Below, piece after piece: positions 19,230 through 29,487 of a stretch of DNA of 64,000 nucleotides. Source of the DNA: Gemmatimonadota bacterium (lineage in GTDB: Bacteria; Gemmatimonadota; Gemmatimonadetes; Longimicrobiales; Gaopeijiaceae); NCBI GenBank assembly GCA_041390125.1, contig JAWKQN010000016.1, forward strand, positions 1 through 64,000. The letters run 5' to 3'. A program made the translations under genes and the position numbers. The notes beneath the pieces are model-generated. The model was not told where the DNA came from. It saw nothing but the letters and a program-made list of their open reading frames with translations, and ran no database searches. How positions within the stretch are numbered: the stretch's first letter is position 1; each line of letters opens with the position of its first letter.

Positions 19230-19976
19230 ATGATCTACATCTGCATCCCGGCCCACGACGAAGCGCGCACCCTGGGTGTGCTGTTGTGGAAGATCCGGAA
19301 GGTCATGCGGGAGTTCGGCCGGGACTACCGCATCCTGGTCCACGACGACGGGTCCCGGGACGGCACCGCGGAGCTGCTGGGCCGCTACGCGCGCGTGGTC
19401 CCGCTGGACATCGAGCGTTCCTCGAGCGCCCGCGGCTACGGCGCGACGTTGCACGCCCTGCTCGAGCGGGCGGCGGAGGTGTCGCCCTACCCGAAACGGG
19501 ACGTGGTGGTCACGCTGCAGGCCGACTTCACCGAGAGCCCCGACGCCATCGTCCCCATGGTCAAGGCCATCGAAGGGGGCGCCGATCTCGTCTGCGGCAC
19601 GGTGACCGAGGACCGGGGCCGGACGCGCGGAGAGCGCTTCACGCGCTGGGCCGCGGGCCGACTCCTGGGCTCCTCGCTCCGCGACGCACCCGTGCCCGAT
19701 CCCTTCTGTGGCCTCCGGGCCTTCCGGGTGATCGTGCTCAAGAAGGCGCTTCGCTCCGGGCAGTTCACGCCCCTGGCGCCCCTCTCCGGACCGGCCGTCA
19801 ACCTGGAGGTCCTGCGCTCGCTGTCGCCCTTCGCCCGACGCCTCGTGGAGAGCCCCGTCGTGGAGCGGGGGGATCTGCGCCAGCGTCCGTCCCGGCTCCG
19901 GGTCCTGTCGGCCCTGCGCTCGTTCGGACGGATCCGGGGTCGCGTCTGGACGGTCGGGGTCGAGGACGCCGCGTGA
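19230..19976 (+). CDS. Glycosyltransferase family 2
   Basis: A 248-residue GT-A glycosyltransferase. It opens MIYICIPAHDEARTLG, followed by ILVHDDGSRDGT and the segment TLQADFTESPDAI, the nucleotide-sugar and metal site of dolichyl-phosphate-mannose-synthase-like GT2 enzymes; SSARGYGATLHALL matches the acceptor-side block. There are no membrane helices, so it acts on the cytoplasmic face, presumably on a polyprenyl-phosphate or lipid A-linked acceptor given its neighbours. The ATG at 19230 fits the family N-terminus; the longer open frame upstream overlaps the acyltransferase in another frame and is not used. Confidence 0.88.
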   Translation: MIYICIPAHDEARTLGVLLWKIRKVMREFGRDYRILVHDDGSRDGTAELLGRYARVVPLDIERSSSARGYGATLHALLERAAEVSPYPKRDVVVTLQADFTESPDAIVPMVKAIEGGADLVCGTVTEDRGRTRGERFTRWAAGRLLGSSLRDAPVPDPFCGLRAFRVIVLKKALRSGQFTPLAPLSGPAVNLEVLRSLSPFARRLVESPVVERGDLRQRPSRLRVLSALRSFGRIRGRVWTVGVEDAA

Positions 19977-20809
19977 GGCGCCTTGCGCAGGCGGCGCTGT
20001 GGATGGTCGTGGCCGCGCTTCCGGTCCCGGCCCAGGCCCAGTCCGAAGCCCAGGCCAACGGCGCGGGAGACCAGCCGCTGAACTGGCCGCGCACCCTGGT
20101 GGAGATGCCCTGGGGACCGGGGGAGCGGCTGGGCTACAAGCTCAAGTTCGGCTGGTTCAACGCCGGGCGGGGCACCATGTCCGTCGAGGGCGTCGAGAAC
20201 GTGCGCGGCAAGGCCGCCTACCACATCCGCTGGACGCTGGACGGTGGGCTACTGGGCGCCGAGGTCCACGATCGCTACAGCTCGTACGTGGACGTGGAGA
20301 ACATCACCAGCCGCCGCTTCATCCAGGACATCCACGAGGTCAACTACAAGCGGCACCGCGAGTACGAGATCTACCCGGAGGAGCAGCGCTGGGAGCGGAT
20401 GGACAACGACGATGCCGAGACCATGCAGGCCACGCTGCCGCTGGACGACATCTCCTTCGTCTACTTCGTGCGCTCGCTGCCCCTCCAGGTCGGGGACGTG
20501 GACACGATCCCGCGCTACTTCAAGGACAGCGGGAATCCCGTCATCGTGCGGGTCCTGCGCACCGAGACCATCGAGGTGCCGGCCGGCACCTTCGAGACCG
20601 TGGTGGTGCAGCCGCTCATCCGGACCTCCGGGCTGTTCGGGGAGGGAGGCAAGGCGGAGCTGCACTTCACGAACGACGAGCGCCGCATCCTGGTCTACAT
20701 GAAGTCGGATCTCACGATCGGGTCGTTGAGCCTGCATCTCGAGTCCATCGAGGAGGGCACGCCGATCACGCAGGAGTTCCTGCGCGCGCAACGCCTCCGC
20801 ATCCGGTAG
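19973..20809 (+). CDS. DUF3108 exported protein
   Basis: A 278-residue protein starting at a GTG that overlaps the GT2 stop (GTGA). The signal peptide runs to about residue 22 (VAALPVPAQAQ). The mature part matches DUF3108: GERLGYKLKFGWFNAGRGTM, then VLRTETIEVPAGTFETVVVQP and a terminal IGSLSLHLESIEEG. Members are predicted periplasmic all-beta proteins often found near lipopolysaccharide genes; no biochemical function is established. The position inside the envelope cluster fits that pattern. Confidence 0.87.
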   Translation: MRRLAQAALWMVVAALPVPAQAQSEAQANGAGDQPLNWPRTLVEMPWGPGERLGYKLKFGWFNAGRGTMSVEGVENVRGKAAYHIRWTLDGGLLGAEVHDRYSSYVDVENITSRRFIQDIHEVNYKRHREYEIYPEEQRWERMDNDDAETMQATLPLDDISFVYFVRSLPLQVGDVDTIPRYFKDSGNPVIVRVLRTETIEVPAGTFETVVVQPLIRTSGLFGEGGKAELHFTNDERRILVYMKSDLTIGSLSLHLESIEEGTPITQEFLRAQRLRIR

Positions 20810-20824
20810 GAGGAGACGCGCCCC

Positions 20825-21376
20825 GTGCGTCTGTCGCTGCGCAAGATCCGCCTCCGGCTGGTCTGGCTCCTGATCCTGCCCTTCCTGTGGTTCGCCGCGC
20901 CCACCCCGGCCCTCCTGGCTACCGGCGCCGCCGTGGCACTCGTGGGACTGGCCATCCGCGCCTGGGCGGCGGGCTACATCCACAAGGAGATGGAGCTCGC
21001 CACCGACGGGCCCTACGCGCACGTCCGCAACCCGCTCTACGTCGGCTCGCTCCTGGTGGGCCTGGGCGTCACGGTCGCGGGCGGTCAGTGGGTGTTCGTC
21101 GTCGCGTTCCTGCTGTTCTATGTCACGGTATACGGGCGCACGGCGCGGGGGGAGGCCGAGTTGCTCTCGGCCAAGTTCGGCGAACACTATCGCGCGTACG
21201 CTGCGCGCGTTCCGCTCTTCTGGCCGCGCCTGACGCCTGCCGCCGTCCCCGGGCCGCAGCCGCGGCCGCGCTTCACCGTGCGACGCTACTGGAAGAACCG
21301 GGAGTACGAGGCCGCCCTGGGGCTGCTGGCGGGCTTCCTGTTCCTGGCCGCCAAGCTGCTCTGGTGGCCGCGCTGA
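20825..21376 (+). CDS. Isoprenylcysteine carboxyl methyltransferase-like membrane protein
   Basis: A 183-residue polytopic membrane protein with four to five helices. The conserved core ELATDGPYAHVRNPLYVGSL, followed by EAELLSAKFGEHYRAYAARV, is the S-adenosylmethionine-binding signature of the ICMT/phospholipid methyltransferase family. Bacterial members methylate unknown lipids or proteins. The GTG start at 20825 follows AGGAGA five to ten bases upstream. It lies 15 bases after the DUF3108 gene and 7 before waaA, so it probably modifies an envelope lipid; that is inference. Confidence 0.82.
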   Translation: MRLSLRKIRLRLVWLLILPFLWFAAPTPALLATGAAVALVGLAIRAWAAGYIHKEMELATDGPYAHVRNPLYVGSLLVGLGVTVAGGQWVFVVAFLLFYVTVYGRTARGEAELLSAKFGEHYRAYAARVPLFWPRLTPAAVPGPQPRPRFTVRRYWKNREYEAALGLLAGFLFLAAKLLWWPR

Positions 21377-21383
21377 GCGCGCC

Positions 21384-22631
21384 GTGGGCCTGGGCTACGA
21401 CGTCGCCTATCTGACCGCGGCCGTGCTGGCCAGCCCGGTGTGGGCCACCCGCATGCTCCGTACGGGCAAGTGGCGCACCGACTGGTCGGGGCGCTTCGGT
21501 CGGGGGGCCGCGCTGGCTCCCGATCCCCGGCCCACGGTGCTCGTGCACGGCGTGAGCGTCGGAGAGGTGGCCTCGGTGGCGCCGGTGCTCGCGGAGCTGG
21601 AGGCGCAGGGTCTGCGCCCCGCGATCGCCACGACCACCGATACGGGCGCGGCCCGGGCGGAGGCCCTGTACGGCAGCCGCATGCCGGTGCTGCGCTACCC
21701 GCTGGACGTCTCGGCGGCGGTCGCGCGCTTCCTGGACCGCACGCGGCCCGACGTCGTGGGGCTCGTCGAGCTGGAGGTCTGGCCGAACTTCGTGGCGGCC
21801 TGCACGGCGCGCGGGATCCCGGTTGCCGTGGTGTCGGGACGCCTGAGCGCCTCCAGCTTCGCGCGCTATCTGCGCGTGCGTCGACTCGTGGCCCCGACCT
21901 TCCGTCGGCTCGCCGCGGTGGGAGCGCAGACGGAGACCTACGCGGAGCGCTTCGTGGCGCTGGGCGTGCCCGAGGCGCGCGTGCGGGTGACGGACAGCAC
22001 CAAGTGGGACGCCGCGCCCACCACCGTGGACGCTCAGGCCACGCGGGCCCTCGCGCTCGCGCTCGGGATCGACCGGTCCCGGCCGCTGGTCGTGGCCGGT
22101 TCGACCGGACCCGGCGAGGAGGCGCGCCTCCTCGCGGAGCTCCCGGCCGACCTGCCGTTGCTGATCGCGCCGCGCAAGCCGGAGCGCTTCGCCGAGGTGG
22201 CGGCGCTCGACCCGACCTTCGTACGACGCTCGCAAAGCCCCGACGGGACCGAACGCCCCCCGGGCAGCACCCGCATCCTGCTCGACTCCATGGGCGATCT
22301 CACCCACGCCTACGCCCTGGCGGACGTGGCCGTGGTCGGGCGCAGCTTCGTGGCGCTGGGCGGCTCCGATCCCATCGCGCCGGTCGCGCTGGGGCGCCCC
22401 GCCCTGATCGGCCCCTACCACGCCAACTTCGACGATGTGGTCGGCCATCTGGCCGGATCGGGCGCGCTGGTGGTGTCGGACCGGATCGTCGAGACGGTGC
22501 TGGGGTTCCTCGACGATCCCGAAGCCACCGCGACCGCGGTCGCGCGCGGGCGGGCGGTGATCGAGGCGCGCCGCGGCGCGGCCGGGCGCACCGCCGCGCT
22601 GCTGGGCTCGCTCGCCGGAGGGCGACCATGA
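21384..22631 (+). CDS. waaA: 3-deoxy-D-manno-octulosonic acid transferase (KdtA/WaaA)
   Basis: A 415-residue GT-B glycosyltransferase that attaches Kdo to lipid IVA, the first core sugar of lipopolysaccharide. Diagnostic segments are VLVHGVSVGEV, the catalytic-region VVGLVELEVWPNF, VVSGRLSASSFARY, TDSTKWD and VAGSTGPGEEARLL. The N-terminus is membrane-associated (YDVAYLTAAVLASPVW). Start is GTG at 21384. The stop overlaps rsmD by four bases. It shows that the organism makes lipid A with a Kdo core. Confidence 0.95.
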   Translation: MGLGYDVAYLTAAVLASPVWATRMLRTGKWRTDWSGRFGRGAALAPDPRPTVLVHGVSVGEVASVAPVLAELEAQGLRPAIATTTDTGAARAEALYGSRMPVLRYPLDVSAAVARFLDRTRPDVVGLVELEVWPNFVAACTARGIPVAVVSGRLSASSFARYLRVRRLVAPTFRRLAAVGAQTETYAERFVALGVPEARVRVTDSTKWDAAPTTVDAQATRALALALGIDRSRPLVVAGSTGPGEEARLLAELPADLPLLIAPRKPERFAEVAALDPTFVRRSQSPDGTERPPGSTRILLDSMGDLTHAYALADVAVVGRSFVALGGSDPIAPVALGRPALIGPYHANFDDVVGHLAGSGALVVSDRIVETVLGFLDDPEATATAVARGRAVIEARRGAAGRTAALLGSLAGGRP

Positions 22632-23161
22632 GGATCGTGCAGGGTCGGTTCGCGAACCGGAGGCTGACGTCTCCCGGGGGACGGGTGCGTCCGACGGCCG
22701 AGACCGTACGCGACCGCTGGATCTCGCTGCTCGAGCCGCACCTGGAGGGCGCGCGGGTGCTGGATCTGTTCGCCGGCACGGGAGCGGTGGGTCTGGAGGC
22801 GCTCTCGCGTGGGGCGCGCTACGTGGACTTCGTCGAGAATGGCGCCGAAAGCCTGCACGCGCTCAAGGCCAACGTGGCGGCGCTCCGCGTGAAGGACCGG
22901 GCGCGCATCTTCAAGCGGGACGCCATCCCGTTCGTGGAGGCGCTGCCGGAGGGGGCCTACGACATCGCCCTGGCGGATCCGCCCTACCTGTCCGCCAAGC
23001 TGCTGCGCATCGTGGAGCAGTGGCGGGCCGTGCCGTTCGCGCGCATCCTGAGCGTGGAGCACGCGGTCACGCAGGAGCTGCCGGTGCGTGGTCGCTTCGT
23101 GGACGTGGAGGATACGCGCATCACCGTGCTGCTGGCAGGCCGCCACTCGAACGGAGGCTGA
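22628..23161 (+). CDS. rsmD: 16S rRNA (guanine966-N2)-methyltransferase RsmD
   Basis: A 177-residue Rossmann methyltransferase. SAM-binding motif I is VLDLFAGTGAVGLEALSRG and the catalytic motif IV is ADPPY; the N-terminus RIVQGRFANRRL and VRPTAETVRDRWIS are typical of RsmD, which methylates G966 of 16S rRNA in the assembled 30S subunit. The start codon overlaps the waaA stop (ATGA), so it is translationally coupled. In many bacteria rsmD is followed by coaD; here a cupin follows instead. Confidence 0.95.
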   Translation: MRIVQGRFANRRLTSPGGRVRPTAETVRDRWISLLEPHLEGARVLDLFAGTGAVGLEALSRGARYVDFVENGAESLHALKANVAALRVKDRARIFKRDAIPFVEALPEGAYDIALADPPYLSAKLLRIVEQWRAVPFARILSVEHAVTQELPVRGRFVDVEDTRITVLLAGRHSNGG

Positions 23162-23165
23162 TCCG

Positions 23166-23540
23166 ATGCCTGGACCCGTGGTGAACGCGCGCCAGACCGT
23201 CCAGTCGCTCCCCGACCTGTGGTCGCCGCGCGTGATCGCACGGGTGGCGGATCAGTACGTGAAGGTGGCGCGCGTGCACGGCGAGTTCGTCTGGCACGAT
23301 CACGCGAACCAGGACGAGCTGTTCCACGTGCTCGAGGGCGAGCTCGTGATCGAGTTCGAGGACGGCTCCGTCACCCTGCGTCCCGGGGACGTGCACGTGG
23401 TGCCGGCCGGCGTGCGTCACCGGCCCGTTGCGCGGGAGGAGTGCTGGGTCATGCTGGTGGAGCCCGTGGAGACCGAGCACACCGGTGCCGAGCGCACGCC
23501 GCTCACGCGCAGCATCGACGAGCAGCTCGGGACCGGGTAG
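23166..23540 (+). CDS. Single-domain cupin
   Basis: A 124-residue cupin. Motif 1 is WHDHANQDELFHVLEGEL (metal ligands HxH, Glu and His in order), and motif 2 is RPGDVHVVPAGVRHRP. Such small cupins often act as metal-binding isomerases or sensors; no substrate can be inferred. It starts four bases after rsmD, probably at the end of the same operon, and converges with the GT9 gene 15 bases on. Confidence 0.88.
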   Translation: MPGPVVNARQTVQSLPDLWSPRVIARVADQYVKVARVHGEFVWHDHANQDELFHVLEGELVIEFEDGSVTLRPGDVHVVPAGVRHRPVAREECWVMLVEPVETEHTGAERTPLTRSIDEQLGTG

Positions 23541-23555
23541 GCGCCGAGGCCCACG

Positions 23556-24671
23556 TTACGCCGGCTCAGCGCCGGCTCCGCCCTCCGCGAACGCCAACCG
23601 CCCTTTCGCCGCCTCCAGCACCTCGTGCGTGGTGACCATGTGCATGCACGTGAAGAGGCCGTTGCAGACCGGATTCCTCCAGCAGGGGGCGCAGTGGATG
23701 TCCTCGCGCAGGATGATGCCGCGCTCGGTGGGGGTGCTCTCGTAGGGGAGGGACGCCCCGAAGATGCAGACGGTGGGACGATCGAACGCCAGCGCGATGT
23801 GCGTCAGCCCCGTATCCACCCCGATCGCCAGGCGTGCCCCCCGCACGATGGCGGATGCCTGCCCCAGGCGCGTGCGTCCCACCAGGTCCCGCAGCGAGGA
23901 AGGACCCTGCGCCAGCAGGGGCTCGGCGGCCGCGCGGTCGGACGGCCCTCCCAGCAGGACCGAGGGCAGCCCCAGCGCGCGCTCCAGCCCGTGCGCGACC
24001 TCCGCCCAGCGCTCCGCGACCCAGTGCTTCTGCGGCCACGTCGTGAAGGGGATCAGCACCGCATACCCGTCCTGGAGCCCCTCGCTGCGGGCCCACTCGG
24101 CCGCGAAGCGGGCATCCTCGTCCGAGACGGCCACCTCCATCGCGAAGCCGTCGGTCTCCAGACCGAGGCAGCGCGCCAGCTCGTGGTACTGCGAGGAGAC
24201 GCGGGAGAGGTCGGGGTCGAAGAAGTCGTAGTGCACCAGCCGGTCGGCAAACTCGCGCGACCCGACGCCGACACGGGTGCGCGCGCCGGAGATGAAGACC
24301 AGCGACGCGCTCTTGAGCAGGCCCTGCAGATCGATGGCCAGGTCGAAGTGTCGCTCGTGCAGCAGGCGGCGGAAGGCGCGCACCCGCCGCCACACCGCGA
24401 GCAGCCGTCCGCGCTTGAGCAGCGCCTTGAGCTCCTGGCGTGGCCAGACCAGCACCTCGTCCAGGAGCGGGTGGTGCTGGATCAGGTCCACCGTGTGCGG
24501 CTCCGCCACCCAGGTGATCCGCACGTCGGGGAAGGTGCGCTTGAAGGCGCGCACGAGCGGGGTGGCGAACACGACGTCGCCCCGGGCGCTCAATCGGACC
24601 AGGAGGACCGAGCGCGGCGGATCGGCGCGCAGGTCGGGCGCCCGACGGCGGGCCTCCGGGCTGCGCGTCAC
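23556..24671 (-). CDS. Glycosyltransferase family 9 (heptosyltransferase-like)
   Basis: A 371-residue GT-B enzyme of the ADP-heptose:LPS heptosyltransferase family. N-terminal VLLVRLSARGDVVFATPLVRA, the segment DLAIDLQGLLKSA, PQKHWVAERWAEVA and the nucleotide-binding IGVDTGLTHIALAFDRPTVCIFG are all characteristic. A Cys-rich tail (CAPCWRNPVCN) is typical of WaaF/WaaQ-like members. The start is GTG at 24671, overlapping the stop of the upstream DUF6941-like gene. It adds heptose or a similar sugar to the LPS core, completing the envelope theme of this stretch. Confidence 0.9.
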   Translation of the reverse strand: MTRSPEARRRAPDLRADPPRSVLLVRLSARGDVVFATPLVRAFKRTFPDVRITWVAEPHTVDLIQHHPLLDEVLVWPRQELKALLKRGRLLAVWRRVRAFRRLLHERHFDLAIDLQGLLKSASLVFISGARTRVGVGSREFADRLVHYDFFDPDLSRVSSQYHELARCLGLETDGFAMEVAVSDEDARFAAEWARSEGLQDGYAVLIPFTTWPQKHWVAERWAEVAHGLERALGLPSVLLGGPSDRAAAEPLLAQGPSSLRDLVGRTRLGQASAIVRGARLAIGVDTGLTHIALAFDRPTVCIFGASLPYESTPTERGIILREDIHCAPCWRNPVCNGLFTCMHMVTTHEVLEAAKGRLAFAEGGAGAEPA

Positions 24672-25072
24672 GAGGGAGCGGGGCCCGACTCCATCAGGTA
24701 GAGCGAAGGGCCGTCGTAGGTGCGCCCCTTGATGCGGATGCGGAAGCGGTAGGCGCCGGGCATCGGGAAGACGACGTCCTCCAGCGGCATGATGAGCCGG
24801 GTGCGTGGCGGTGGCTGGTGGGCCGGGCGCGCGTCGACGTCCGTGTGGCCGTCGACGGTCAGCGCGGGCTTCCCGTTCGGATCCTCGAGGTCGACGCGGA
24901 ACGAGAAGCGTCCGTGGTCGTCGTGCGCCCATTCGATGGCCACCACCAGCGCCATCGTGTGCTGGGCCGGGAAACCGGGCGCGTAGAGATCGTTGAAGAC
25001 GCCCTTGAGATCGAGCCGACCGAGCTCGTCGGTGCCCGCCTCATCGCAGACGAGGGCCAGTTGCAGTTGCAT
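24668..25072 (-). CDS. DUF6941-like small protein
   Basis: A 134-residue protein beginning MQLQLALVCDEAGTD, with LDLKGVFNDLYAPGFPAQH and a C-terminal VFPMPGAYRFRIRIKGR. This layout is what I recall of the DUF6941 family (a beta-sandwich with an exposed receptor-like fold); the assignment is from memory of pattern only. It is coupled by GTGA overlap to the heptosyltransferase downstream. The longer open frame upstream of 25072 is the shadow of hyuB. Function unknown. Confidence 0.7.
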   Translation of the reverse strand: MQLQLALVCDEAGTDELGRLDLKGVFNDLYAPGFPAQHTMALVVAIEWAHDDHGRFSFRVDLEDPNGKPALTVDGHTDVDARPAHQPPPRTRLIMPLEDVVFPMPGAYRFRIRIKGRTYDGPSLYLMESGPAPS

Positions 25073-25113
25073 GACGCACGGGTTTGGGGGGCTGCGCGTG
25101 GGTTGGACCGGGT

Positions 25114-26772
25114 TCAGCCCGACTCCGGTCCGACGGCGTCCGAGGCGGGGCGGCCCCATCCGCCGCCGCCGGGCGACTCGATGCGGATGCGCTCTCCTGC
25201 CTGCACCCACAACGTAACCTTTCCGGGAAGCGCCTGGTCTCCGTCGGGACCCCCGCGGGTGTTGCGCCCCGGAGCGCCGTCGCGGCCGCCGCGGGCCCCG
25301 CCCGGTCCGCGCGTGCGGCGCTCCGTGAGCAGCGTCACCTGCGACTCGGCGAGGAGCTCGATGTCCCGCACCAGGCCGTCCCCGCCGCGGTGGAGCCCCT
25401 CCCCGCCGCTCCCGCGCCGCAATCCGTAGGCGTGCACCCGGAACGGGTAGGCGTGCTCGAGCGCCTCGACCGGCGTATTGAGCGAATTCGACATGTGCAC
25501 GTGCACGCCCGACAGGCCGTCCGCGTCGGGGCCTGCGCCCATGCCGCCCCCGACGGTCTCGTAATAGGCGAACGGCTTCCCGGTCCGGGGATCGACGCCG
25601 CCCACGGTCAGGTTGTTCATGGTGCCCTGCGAGAGCGCGGGCATCCGGTCGGGCAGGGCCGCCGCGAACGCGCGCAGCAGGACGTCGGTGATCCGTTGGC
25701 TGGTCTCCACGTTGCCGGCCGCCACCGAGGCGGGAAGCCCTGCCGCCACGAGCGAGCGCTCCGGCAGCACGAGCGTCACCGCCTCCATGGATCCGCCTCC
25801 GGCGGGCAGCGGCTCGCCCAGCAGGTCCTCCACGACGCAGCGCACCACGTAGCGGACGGCAGAGGTCGTGATCGCGGCGACCGCGTTGACGCCGCCCGGC
25901 GCCTGGGGCGCCGAGCCCGTGAAGTCGACGGTGGCTCCGTCCGGGCCGATGCCCAGCCGGACGCGGATGGGCAGGGGTCCGCTGCCGAACCCGTCGTCCT
26001 CGATGAAGTCCTCGGCGTCCCACTGCCCGGCCGGGATGCGGGCCAGGCCCGTCCGGACCAGGCGATCCGCGTACGTGATGAGCGCGTCCATCGCGGCGAG
26101 CGTGGCCGCCGCGCCCCGTCCCGCGGCGATCTCCAGCAGACGGGTGGAGCCGGCATGAAGGGCGGCGAGCTGCGCGTCGAGGTCGCCTCCCCGCTCCTCG
26201 GGGGTGCGCACGTTGGCCAGCAGCAGCCGCCACAGATCCTCGTTGCGGCGACCGGCCACGTAGAGACGGACCGGCGGGATGCGCAGTCCCTCCTGCACGA
26301 TCTCGCGCGCCAGAGGCATCGATCCGGGCGACATGCCGCCCACGTCGGAGTGGTGGGCCCGGGACGCCACGTAGCCCAGCGGCTGCCCCTCCGGCCCGAA
26401 GACGGCCTGGATGAGGGTCAGGTCGGGCAGATGGGTCCCCCCCTCGAACGGATCGTTGACCAGCGCGACGTCGCCCGGAGCCAGATCCCCCAGTGCCGCC
26501 AGAGCGGCGGCGACGCTCATGGGCATCGCCCCCAGATGCACGGGCATGTGGTCGCCGAGCGCCACCGGGCGCCCGTCGGGGGCGAACAGCGCGCACGAGT
26601 AGTCGCGCCGTTCTTTGATGTTCGGCGAGAAGGACGCGCGGCGCAGGGCCGCGCCCATCTCCTCCGCCAGAGCCGCGAAGAGGTGGCGGAAGATCTCCAG
26701 CGTCACCGGATCGGCGGGCCCGGCGGCTGGGTCGACGGACCGGTCCGAAGCCTGCATCTCAGGGATTTGCAC
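25114..26772 (-). CDS. HyuB-type hydantoinase/5-oxoprolinase subunit B, orphan
   Basis: A 552-residue protein with the full HyuB pattern: DPVTLEIFRHLFAALAEEMG, RRDYSCALFAPDGRPVALGD, LVNDPFEGGTHLPDLTLIQA and SRAHHSDVGGMSPGSMPL, ending in a Gly-rich ESPGGGGWG. HyuB normally works with HyuA (the ATP-binding half) to open cyclic imides such as hydantoins or 5-oxoproline. No HyuA lies within 20 kb on either side, so a partner must be encoded elsewhere. Start is either GTG at 26772 or ATG at 26757; neither has a strong ribosome binding site. Confidence 0.9.
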   Translation of the reverse strand: MQIPEMQASDRSVDPAAGPADPVTLEIFRHLFAALAEEMGAALRRASFSPNIKERRDYSCALFAPDGRPVALGDHMPVHLGAMPMSVAAALAALGDLAPGDVALVNDPFEGGTHLPDLTLIQAVFGPEGQPLGYVASRAHHSDVGGMSPGSMPLAREIVQEGLRIPPVRLYVAGRRNEDLWRLLLANVRTPEERGGDLDAQLAALHAGSTRLLEIAAGRGAAATLAAMDALITYADRLVRTGLARIPAGQWDAEDFIEDDGFGSGPLPIRVRLGIGPDGATVDFTGSAPQAPGGVNAVAAITTSAVRYVVRCVVEDLLGEPLPAGGGSMEAVTLVLPERSLVAAGLPASVAAGNVETSQRITDVLLRAFAAALPDRMPALSQGTMNNLTVGGVDPRTGKPFAYYETVGGGMGAGPDADGLSGVHVHMSNSLNTPVEALEHAYPFRVHAYGLRRGSGGEGLHRGGDGLVRDIELLAESQVTLLTERRTRGPGGARGGRDGAPGRNTRGGPDGDQALPGKVTLWVQAGERIRIESPGGGGWGRPASDAVGPESG

Positions 26773-26796
26773 TCAAGGGGCTCGCGAAGGTATCTT
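26767..26796 (+). promoter_or_regulatory. Sigma-70-like promoter for the 26857 gene
   Basis: TTGCAC at 26767-26772 and TATCTT at 26791-26796, spaced 18 bases, form a credible vegetative promoter reading rightwards. Predicted start of transcription is about 26803, giving a leader of roughly 54 bases. The -35 overlaps the putative GTG start of the divergent hyuB. Confidence 0.5.
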
Positions 26797-26856
26797 TAAG
26801 GTCTGTTGTGTTCATTCTTTCCCGGTCCGGTGCGCCGGACATCGGGAGTACGTCGG

Positions 26857-27153
26857 ATGGAGGAGCGTGTGGCGGAAACCACCCTCGAAAGGGCTCGGAA
26901 CGAGCTTTTCAGTCATATCAACCGTTGTGGCGTTCTGAACGCGGGCGAAGAAGATCAGCGCCAGTGGATGAACGAGACCATCGACTATCTCGGCGAGCGC
27001 TATCCGGATCTGACGGATACGGATCTCCGGGATCTCTATACCGTCGGCCTGCGTTTCTGCAAGCCGGTCCTGGTCAACGGCGCGCCCACGCGTGCCGAGG
27101 CCCGGGCGACTCCCGTGGACTCCGGGTCCAGCGCGGTAGCCACGGGCAACTGA
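26857..27153 (+). CDS. Small uncharacterised helical protein
   Basis: A 98-residue protein that I do not recognise. It is mostly helical (ETTLERARNELFSHINRCG, then QWMNETIDYLGERYPDLTD) and ends in a polar tail rich in Ala, Ser and Thr. It has two Cys residues and no signal peptide. The ATG at 26857 is chosen; an in-frame GTG at 26869 directly follows GGAGGAG but with too short a spacing. It has its own promoter and is monocistronic, followed by a 7-bp hairpin (GGACGCC/GGCGTCC, 27162-27180). Probably a lineage-specific regulator or scaffold. Confidence 0.65.
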   Translation: MEERVAETTLERARNELFSHINRCGVLNAGEEDQRQWMNETIDYLGERYPDLTDTDLRDLYTVGLRFCKPVLVNGAPTRAEARATPVDSGSSAVATGN

Positions 27154-27505
27154 CCCGGACCGGACGCCTCGACGGCGTCCAGGTCGGAAGCGGGGGGCCG
27201 TGCCCGATCGGGCATGGGCCCCCGTACGACGCCGGCCCCCGGCGTCCGCCTCCCGTCCCTCGTTGCCGGCCGGCGCTGGCGACCTTTCCGTACGGCGCAT
27301 AAGTTCGGCCCCGCGCGGCCGGGATTTCCCCCACTTCGACACCTCCGGGACGGGGGTTCGCCAGGGGGGACGGCCGCACCGAGGAGGACGGAGACCGCCT
27401 CGAGGTCTCCTCCGGGAGGGGCAGCGCAGCAGGCAGCGCGCCGCCGGATTCCGTTCAGCTTCTCCGCGCGCCGGCCCGGCCGGACCCGCGGGAAACGGGG
27501 GACTC
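27154..27505. other. Intergenic region before the histone-like gene
   Basis: No convincing gene. It contains a 7-bp hairpin at 27162-27180 just after the upstream stop and a second at 27390-27410 (GGAGACC/GGTCTCC with a 7-base loop). Open frames reading through it are low-complexity and not family-like. It probably holds the terminator region of one gene and the promoter and leader of the next. Confidence 0.5.
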
Positions 27506-29356
<1,851 letters not shown>

Positions 29357-29410
29357 TCCGCCGGCGCATGTCGGCGTCCCGCCGCGTGCTGGTCGCTCCC
29401 CGGAGCGGCC

Positions 29411-29420
29411 GTTAGATTGC
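29411..29420 (+). promoter_or_regulatory. TAGATT -10-like element before TPR gene
   Basis: TAGATT at 29413-29418 in an otherwise GC-rich gap. TGGTCG lies 17 bases upstream as a possible -35. A start near 29425 would leave a ~60-base leader before the ATG at 29488. Confidence 0.35.
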
Positions 29421-29487
29421 GCGCGCGAGGCCCGGCCTGGGCGCCGGGGGTGCCGTGATGCCGGGGCCTGCCCCGGAAGACGGGTCC

